Origin: Spirochaetales bacterium
GTDB taxonomy: Bacteria > Spirochaetota > Spirochaetia > Sphaerochaetales > Sphaerochaetaceae
Assembly (NCBI GenBank): GCA_022784805.1
Contig: JALFYG010000207.1
Coordinates: forward strand, 1 to 10,920
Length of the DNA: 10,920 nucleotides
Direction: 5' to 3'
The position numbers were made by a program, and so were the translations under genes. Numbering within the stretch: position 1 is the first letter of the stretch; every line of letters starts with the position of its first letter. This document shows positions 6,913 to 10,920 of this stretch, one piece after another. Under the pieces are notes generated by a model that saw nothing but the letters and a program-made list of their open reading frames with translations, was not told the DNA's origin and did not search any database.

Positions 6913-7942
6913 ACATTGCGTCGCCATAGGAAAAGAATCTATATCTCTCTTCAACTGCATGATGGTATGCAGAAAAGATATGGTCTTTTCCTGCTAGGGC
7001 GCTGACCAGCATCAATAGTGTTGACTCTGGGGTATGGAAGTTAGTCAGAAGGTTATCGACGAACTTAAACTTATATCCTGGATAAATAAAGATTGAAGTA
7101 TCATCTTTAAGCTTAGTAAGCATTCCACTATCATCTGAGGCACTTTCAAGGGTTCTGATGGATGTGGTGCCTACAGCAACTATAGTCTTTCCTTCCATCT
7201 TTGCCTTATTCAGTTCCATGGCAGTCTCTGGAGAGATTTCATAACTCTCCGTGTGCATATGATGGTTTTCTATTTCATCACTTCTTACAGGGAGGAAAGT
7301 TCCTGCTCCTACATGGAGAGTAACCTCATAGATCTTTATGCCCCTTTCCTTTATTTTCTCCAAGATTTCAGGAGTAAAATGAAGGCCTGCTGTAGGAGCT
7401 GCTACACTTCCCTCTTTCTTAGCATAAATAGTCTGGTAGCGGTTTTCATCCTTCCAGTTATCTTCACGCTTAATATATGGAGGAAGTGGCACGTGTCCTA
7501 GGGTCTGGAAGAAGTCCTCGTCAATATCCCTGTCGAATCTCACATCCCTTGTTCCGTCTTCGTTCTCTTTCTCGATGACAGCCTCTACATAAGGCTTTCC
7601 CTGAGGATCTTTCCAGACAAATCTCTTTCCCTTTTTCTGACGCTTGGATTTGGTGACCATTGCTTTCCATGATCCGTCGCTATTCTTTCCAAGGAACAAG
7701 AACTCAACGATTCCCTGAGTCTCGATGCTCTCTCCATAAGTCCTAGCCTTTCTGACTTTGGAGTTGTTAACAACCAAAACAGAATTCTCAGGGAGAAGTG
7801 ATGGGAAATCAGACATCATCATGTCCTTGTATTCACCACTATTTTTATCTAAAACCAAGAGCCTGTCTTCGCCTCTCTTTTCACTTGGCTCCTGAGCTAT
7901 AAGCTCATCAGGGAGATCAAAGTAAAAATCCTTGGTCAGCAT
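6899..7942 (-). CDS. queA: S-adenosylmethionine:tRNA ribosyltransferase-isomerase (QueA), 347 aa
   Basis: QueA transfers and isomerises the ribosyl part of S-adenosylmethionine onto preQ1 at tRNA position 34, giving epoxyqueuosine in the queuosine pathway. Family motifs in order are LPDELIAQEP (10-19), VVNNSKVRKAR (57-67), GHVPLPPYI (149-157), GSVAAPTAGLHFT (178-190), VTLHVGAGTFLPVRSD (207-222), VGTTSIRTLES (257-267), LLTNFHTPESTLLMLVSA (298-315) and YRFFSYGDAMFI (334-345). Length is close to E. coli QueA (356 aa). I chose ATG 7942 because AAGGA (7948-7952) lies 5 bases upstream and the protein then begins MLTKDFYFDLP. A GTG at 7987 would add 15 residues unlike the family. The start lies inside the end of ruvB (26-base overlap), suggesting coupled translation. 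No tgt is visible in this window. Confidence 0.95.
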   Translation of the reverse strand: MLTKDFYFDLPDELIAQEPSEKRGEDRLLVLDKNSGEYKDMMMSDFPSLLPENSVLVVNNSKVRKARTYGESIETQGIVEFLFLGKNSDGSWKAMVTKSKRQKKGKRFVWKDPQGKPYVEAVIEKENEDGTRDVRFDRDIDEDFFQTLGHVPLPPYIKREDNWKDENRYQTIYAKKEGSVAAPTAGLHFTPEILEKIKERGIKIYEVTLHVGAGTFLPVRSDEIENHHMHTESYEISPETAMELNKAKMEGKTIVAVGTTSIRTLESASDDSGMLTKLKDDTSIFIYPGYKFKFVDNLLTNFHTPESTLLMLVSALAGKDHIFSAYHHAVEERYRFFSYGDAMFIKG

Positions 7943-8978
7943 ATTTATCCTTCTTTCCCAGAACTTCATATGCCTTCTGGGTGACACAGCGTCCTCTTGT
8001 GGTACGCTTTAAATAACCTTGTCTCATTAAGTATGGTTCATAGTACACTTCAACAGTATCTGCACTGTCGTTAATGGATGCAGCCAAAGCTTCCAAGCCA
8101 ACAGGTCCTCCGTTATAAACATCAATGATTACTCTCAAGATTTCCCTGTCTGTTTTATCCAGGCCATATCTGTCGATACCAAGCTTTTCCAATCCTATTC
8201 CAGCCATTTCCCTTGTGATGGTACCGTTTCCCTTCACTTGGGCTATGTCTCTGACTCTTCTCAGGATTCTGTTAGCGATTCTTGGTGTTCCCCTTGAGCA
8301 CCTTGCAATAGCCATGACAGCGTCGTCAGTGATATTTGTGTTAAGAATCTTAGCACTTCTCTTTATGATTAGAGAGAGCTCTTCAGGTGAGTAGAGATCA
8401 ATCTTCACTGGGATTCCGAATCTATTCTCCAGTGGCTTTGAGACAGCACCAGTACGGGTTGTAGCACCGATGAGAGTAAATGGTTCAAGGTCAATTTTCA
8501 TTGTTCTTGCAGCAGGTCCCTGCCCGATTACCCAGTCGATCTTATAGTCTTCCATTGCCACATAGAGTGTTTCTTCCATGCTCTTCTTGAGGCCGTGGAT
8601 TTCATCGATGAAGAGAATACTGCCCTTACTGAGATTGGTGAGGATTCCCACAAGGTCCTTTGGTTTATCAAGGGCAGTGGCGCTTGTAAGCTTAATATCT
8701 GTTCCCATCTCATTGGCGATGATTGATGCAAGAGTAGTCTTACCTAGTCCTGGAGGGCCTTGAAGGAATATATGGTCCAATGCCTCTCCCCTCTTTTTGG
8801 CGGCATCAATGTATATCTTCAGGTTCTCCTTGAGTTCATCCTGGCCCTGGAAGTCAGATAGATACTTAGGTCTCAGAATATTCTCCTGGATATCTTCTGT
8901 CTCAATAAATGTAGGCTCTACAGTTCTTTCTTCGTTGAAGTCATCAAGCTCCAACTCATTTTGTTTATCTATAATCAA
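7917..8978 (-). CDS. ruvB: Holliday junction branch migration ATPase RuvB, 353 aa
   Basis: RuvB is the hexameric AAA+ motor that drives branch migration of Holliday junctions with RuvA. It has Walker A GPPGLGKTT (74-82), Walker B ILFIDE (121-126), the GQGPAAR segment (152-158), sensor 1 LIGATTR (169-175), the arginine finger R186 in ENRFGI, sensor 2 in GTPRIANR (230-237) and a C-terminal winged helix with RTTRGRCVT. The N-terminus is longer and more acidic than in E. coli: about 35 residues precede the conserved RPK motif, against about 22 there. The usual DEIHRL reads DEIHGL here (G129). The start is TTG at 8978 with a perfect AGGAGG (8984-8989) 5 bases upstream. The TTG overlaps the ruvA TGA stop as TTGA. 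Confidence 0.97.
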   Translation of the reverse strand: MIIDKQNELELDDFNEERTVEPTFIETEDIQENILRPKYLSDFQGQDELKENLKIYIDAAKKRGEALDHIFLQGPPGLGKTTLASIIANEMGTDIKLTSATALDKPKDLVGILTNLSKGSILFIDEIHGLKKSMEETLYVAMEDYKIDWVIGQGPAARTMKIDLEPFTLIGATTRTGAVSKPLENRFGIPVKIDLYSPEELSLIIKRSAKILNTNITDDAVMAIARCSRGTPRIANRILRRVRDIAQVKGNGTITREMAGIGLEKLGIDRYGLDKTDREILRVIIDVYNGGPVGLEALAASINDSADTVEVYYEPYLMRQGYLKRTTRGRCVTQKAYEVLGKKDKYADQGFLL

Positions 8979-9610
8979 TTGAGCCTCCTAAGAACAGAAG
9001 TGAAGATATTCTTCTCTATCTCCCTGTCATCCATATCTTTGTATTTATCACTATTCTCTTCAAGAATGGTATCAATGACCTTTATGACACCTTTTCTATC
9101 ATATCCCATTTCACAGAAAGAAGATATAAAGTCAGAGAAACGTTTGGAGGTACTTGAGGGCTTGGTGTCGCTCTCCTTCTCCCCCTCGCTTTCAAAGACA
9201 AGGACATTCCTAAGCTGAAGAATAAGCTTCTGAGCTGTCTTTGCTCCAAGTCCTGGAACTTTGGAGAGCTTCTTTACGTCCTGCGTATCCAAAGCAAGAA
9301 CCAAGTCATCAACAGTAATTCCTCCAAGAATCTTCAAGGCTCCCTTAGGGCCGATTCCAGGAACTGTCTGAAGTTCCACAAAACAGAATCTCTCCTTCTC
9401 ATCATAGAAGCCAAAGAGAGTCATGGCGTCTTCCCTATGGTTAAGGACAGTGAAGACTCTTACGTTTTTCCTGTCTTCACTGGAAAGAGCTCTGAATTTA
9501 TTAGCAGTGATTAAAGAACACTCTACATAGAACTCTATGCCACTCTGAGAGAGAATAACTAATGAATTATCTGTAATTGAAAGGCAGTTGCCTCTGATAG
9601 CATTGATCAT
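8975..9610 (-). CDS. ruvA: Holliday junction DNA-binding protein RuvA, 211 aa
   Basis: RuvA binds four-way junctions as a tetramer and loads and stimulates RuvB. The N-terminal OB-like domain begins MINAIRGN and contains REDAMTLFGF (59-68), with the acidic pin residues E60 and D61. Two helix-hairpin-helix motifs follow at 83-96 (VPGIGPKGALKILG) and 118-131 (VPGLGAKTAQKLIL). A charged linker (about 139-157) leads to the RuvB-binding domain III (about 159-211, including FCEMGYDRKGVIKVI). ATG 9610 matches the family start; a TTG at 9628 in the same frame would add six residues without a ribosome site. The Shine-Dalgarno for 9610 is weak: GGGAT lies about 13 bases upstream. It follows ruvC by 38 bases and overlaps ruvB by 4. 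Confidence 0.96.
   Translation of the reverse strand: MINAIRGNCLSITDNSLVILSQSGIEFYVECSLITANKFRALSSEDRKNVRVFTVLNHREDAMTLFGFYDEKERFCFVELQTVPGIGPKGALKILGGITVDDLVLALDTQDVKKLSKVPGLGAKTAQKLILQLRNVLVFESEGEKESDTKPSSTSKRFSDFISSFCEMGYDRKGVIKVIDTILEENSDKYKDMDDREIEKNIFTSVLRRLN
8984..8989 (-). promoter_or_regulatory. strong Shine-Dalgarno deciding the ruvB TTG start
   Basis: On the minus strand a full AGGAGG lies within the last ruvA codons, five bases before TTG at 8976-8978. The strong site offsets the weak start codon and, with the TTGA stop/start overlap, points to coupled translation of ruvA and ruvB in near-equal amounts. Confidence 0.75.
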
Positions 9611-9648
9611 AAGAATAGAATATCCCAAAGACGATAGAAAGTGCAGTA

Positions 9649-10128
9649 CTATATTTTCTGACTTCTATGAGTAACGTGACAGATACAGTCTGCCAAGGCA
9701 TCGGCTGCATGGTCTGGTCTTGGGATATCTTTAAGCCTAAGTATTCTTTTGACCATATCTTGGACTTGATACTTTTCTGCGTTTCCTATCCCGACTACTC
9801 CCATTTTTATATCTCTAGGGGCATATAAATAGGATGGGATTCCCATAGATGAGAATTTATAGATTGCAGCACCGATGACTTTGGCCACAGGAATGGCGGA
9901 AGATACGTTCTGATTAAAGAAGATATCCTCGATACTTGCCTCATCCACTGCATACTTAGTTGCAATTGTCCCCAAGTCCTCGGCTATTGTATAGATTCTC
10001 TTGACTTGACTTTCGTCTTTATTTGTCTGAATGACACCATAAGAAATAGGCCGGTAGTTCTTTCCATCATAGGAAACAACTCCCCAGCCTGTGTTAGATA
10101 AACCTGGATCAACTCCAAGAATAATCAA
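9649..10128 (-). CDS. ruvC: Holliday junction resolvase RuvC, 159 aa
   Basis: RuvC is the dimeric endonuclease that cuts Holliday junctions symmetrically. It begins MIILGVDPGLSNTGWGVV with catalytic D7. E67 lies in SIEDIFFNQN, and the C-terminal catalytic pair is H140 and D143 in PDHAADALAD. Many RuvCs, including that of Thermus, have histidine at this position where E. coli has aspartate 138. Family segments SSAIPVAKVIGA and YAPRDIKMGVVGIGNAEKYQV are present. It is slightly shorter than E. coli RuvC (173 aa). The start is TTG at 10128, with GAGGA (10137-10141) 8 bases upstream inside the end of yebC, and it gives the standard MIILGVDPG N-terminus. It follows yebC by 4 bases, so translation is probably coupled. 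Confidence 0.96.
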   Translation of the reverse strand: MIILGVDPGLSNTGWGVVSYDGKNYRPISYGVIQTNKDESQVKRIYTIAEDLGTIATKYAVDEASIEDIFFNQNVSSAIPVAKVIGAAIYKFSSMGIPSYLYAPRDIKMGVVGIGNAEKYQVQDMVKRILRLKDIPRPDHAADALADCICHVTHRSQKI

Positions 10129-10141
10129 AATCTTAGTCCTC
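10126..10141 (-). promoter_or_regulatory. ruvC ribosome site and TTG start at the yebC end
   Basis: On the minus strand GAGGA (10137-10141) sits in the last yebC codons. The yebC TAA stop (10133-10135) falls in the 8-base spacer, and TTG (10126-10128) starts ruvC. A ribosome finishing yebC would be placed on the ruvC start. Confidence 0.65.
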
Positions 10142-10876
10142 TACGTCAAAGTCTTCTGGAAGATCAAGGTTAGTGGAAACCTGCTGAACGTCATCAAGTT
10201 CCTCAAGTCTTTCGACAATCTTCATAACCTTTGCAGCTTTTTCTTTGTCCAAAGAAACTGTCTGATCTGCAATCTTCTGAACGTCTGCGCTCTCCTGCTC
10301 AAAACCTGCTGCCTGCATAGCTTCGAGAACTGATGCAAAATCAGCTGGAGTTGTTGTGACTTCGATTATATCATCTGTTGTTGATACGTCTTCTGCACCA
10401 TTTTCAAGAGCGACTTCGAAGATCTGATCTTCTGTGTACTTCTCTGTAGAATAAGTGATGATACCCTTAGTCTGGAACATGTAGCTTACGCAGCCTGTTG
10501 CTCCGAGAGATCCACCAAGCTTGGTGAGAGTACTTCTAACATCAGAAGCAGTTCTATTCTTGTTGTCAGTAAGTGTATCGATGATGATTGCGACTCCACC
10601 AGGAGCGTAGCCTTCGTATGTGAGTTCATAGAAGGTAGAAGCGCCGAGCTCTCCGCTACCCTTCTTAATGGCTCTTTCGATGTTATCCTTAGGCATGTTT
10701 TCTGCTCTTGCCTTAAGGATAGCAGTTCTGAGACGTGCGTTGGACTCAGGATCCGGACCGCCCATCTTTGCACAGACAGTGATTTCCTTGATAAGCTTTG
10801 TGAAAGCCTGTCCGCGCTTAGCGTCTGCAATTCCTTTCTTGTGCTTTATTGTTGCCCATTTGCTGTGGCCAGACAT
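10133..10876 (-). CDS. yebC: YebC/PmpR family protein, 247 aa
   Basis: This is a full-length YebC-family protein. The family was long annotated as a transcriptional regulator, but recent work on YebC homologues points to a translation factor that relieves ribosome stalling, notably at proline-rich stretches. The N-terminus MSGHSKWATIKHKKGIADAK is the family signature, followed by RGQAFTKLIKEITV, NARLRTAILKARAENMPKDNIERAIKKG, YEGYAPGGVAIIIDTLTDNKNRT, LGGSLGATGCVSYMF and the acidic C-terminus DLPEDFDVED. ATG 10876 has GAGGT (10883-10887) 6 bases upstream. It appears to lead the ruvCAB-queA run, an order also seen in other bacteria. Its promoter is probably at or beyond the right window edge; I could not assign one in the 44 bases upstream. 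Which of the two family roles applies here cannot be read from the sequence. Confidence 0.96.
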   Translation of the reverse strand: MSGHSKWATIKHKKGIADAKRGQAFTKLIKEITVCAKMGGPDPESNARLRTAILKARAENMPKDNIERAIKKGSGELGASTFYELTYEGYAPGGVAIIIDTLTDNKNRTASDVRSTLTKLGGSLGATGCVSYMFQTKGIITYSTEKYTEDQIFEVALENGAEDVSTTDDIIEVTTTPADFASVLEAMQAAGFEQESADVQKIADQTVSLDKEKAAKVMKIVERLEELDDVQQVSTNLDLPEDFDVED

Positions 10877-10920
10877 GTATATACCTCGATATATTTGGAT
10901 TACCCTATGAAAATATCACA

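Noticed and set aside
7943..7987. Longer queA start at GTG 7987
   Set aside because: It adds 15 basic residues not found in QueA, while ATG 7942 has a well-spaced AAGGA and gives the family N-terminus.
9611..9628. Longer ruvA start at TTG 9628
   Set aside because: No ribosome site precedes it, and RuvA proteins normally begin at the MI.x.IRG motif, which corresponds to ATG 9610.
9720..9790. RuvC histidine in place of E. coli aspartate 138 as a catalytic defect
   Set aside because: The HAAD form of the last catalytic pair is a known, active variant in many RuvC proteins, so it is not anomalous.
10486..10830. Minus-strand 114-codon frame within yebC
   Set aside because: It is an alternative frame of the intact yebC gene, with low-complexity S/L/R-rich product and no motif.

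Overview
This window reads as a piece of the chromosomal core of a diderm bacterium, most likely a spirochaete (Treponema/Sphaerochaeta-like; an inference). The reasons are moderate-to-low GC by eye, a TamB-like protein encoded immediately upstream of BamA with no TamA between them (an arrangement I recall from Borrelia and Treponema), and a nearby thymidylate kinase gene. No mobile element, CRISPR array, tRNA, rRNA or phage gene is visible.

Layout: seven genes lie on the minus strand and one on the plus strand. Read in the direction of minus-strand transcription, from the right edge, they are yebC (10876-10133), ruvC (10128-9649), ruvA (9610-8975), ruvB (8978-7917) and queA (7942-6899). They are tightly packed (gaps of 4 and 38 bases, overlaps of 4 and 26 bases), so they probably form one operon joining a YebC-family ribosome-associated factor, the complete RuvABC Holliday-junction machine and the tRNA queuosine enzyme QueA. 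Next is tmk (6295-6912, plus strand), whose 3' end overlaps the 3' end of queA by 14 bases. tmk is divergent from tamB (6216-1660, minus), a 1518-residue TamB-family inner-membrane-anchored protein. After 149 bases comes bamA (from 1510, minus), which runs off the left edge after its signal peptide, five POTRA domains and the start of its barrel.

Functionally there are two modules. TamB and BamA serve outer-membrane biogenesis. YebC-RuvCAB-QueA serve translation quality, recombination and tRNA modification. Tmk supplies dTDP for DNA synthesis.

I see no plausible undescribed multi-gene system. The points worth a second look are the missing Walker A lysine in Tmk, three TTG start codons among eight genes (tamB, ruvB, ruvC), the overlapping gene ends, a perfect inverted repeat in the bamA leader, a glycine in the usually 'EIHRL' stretch of RuvB, and a TamB C-terminus that resembles an outer-membrane beta-signal.
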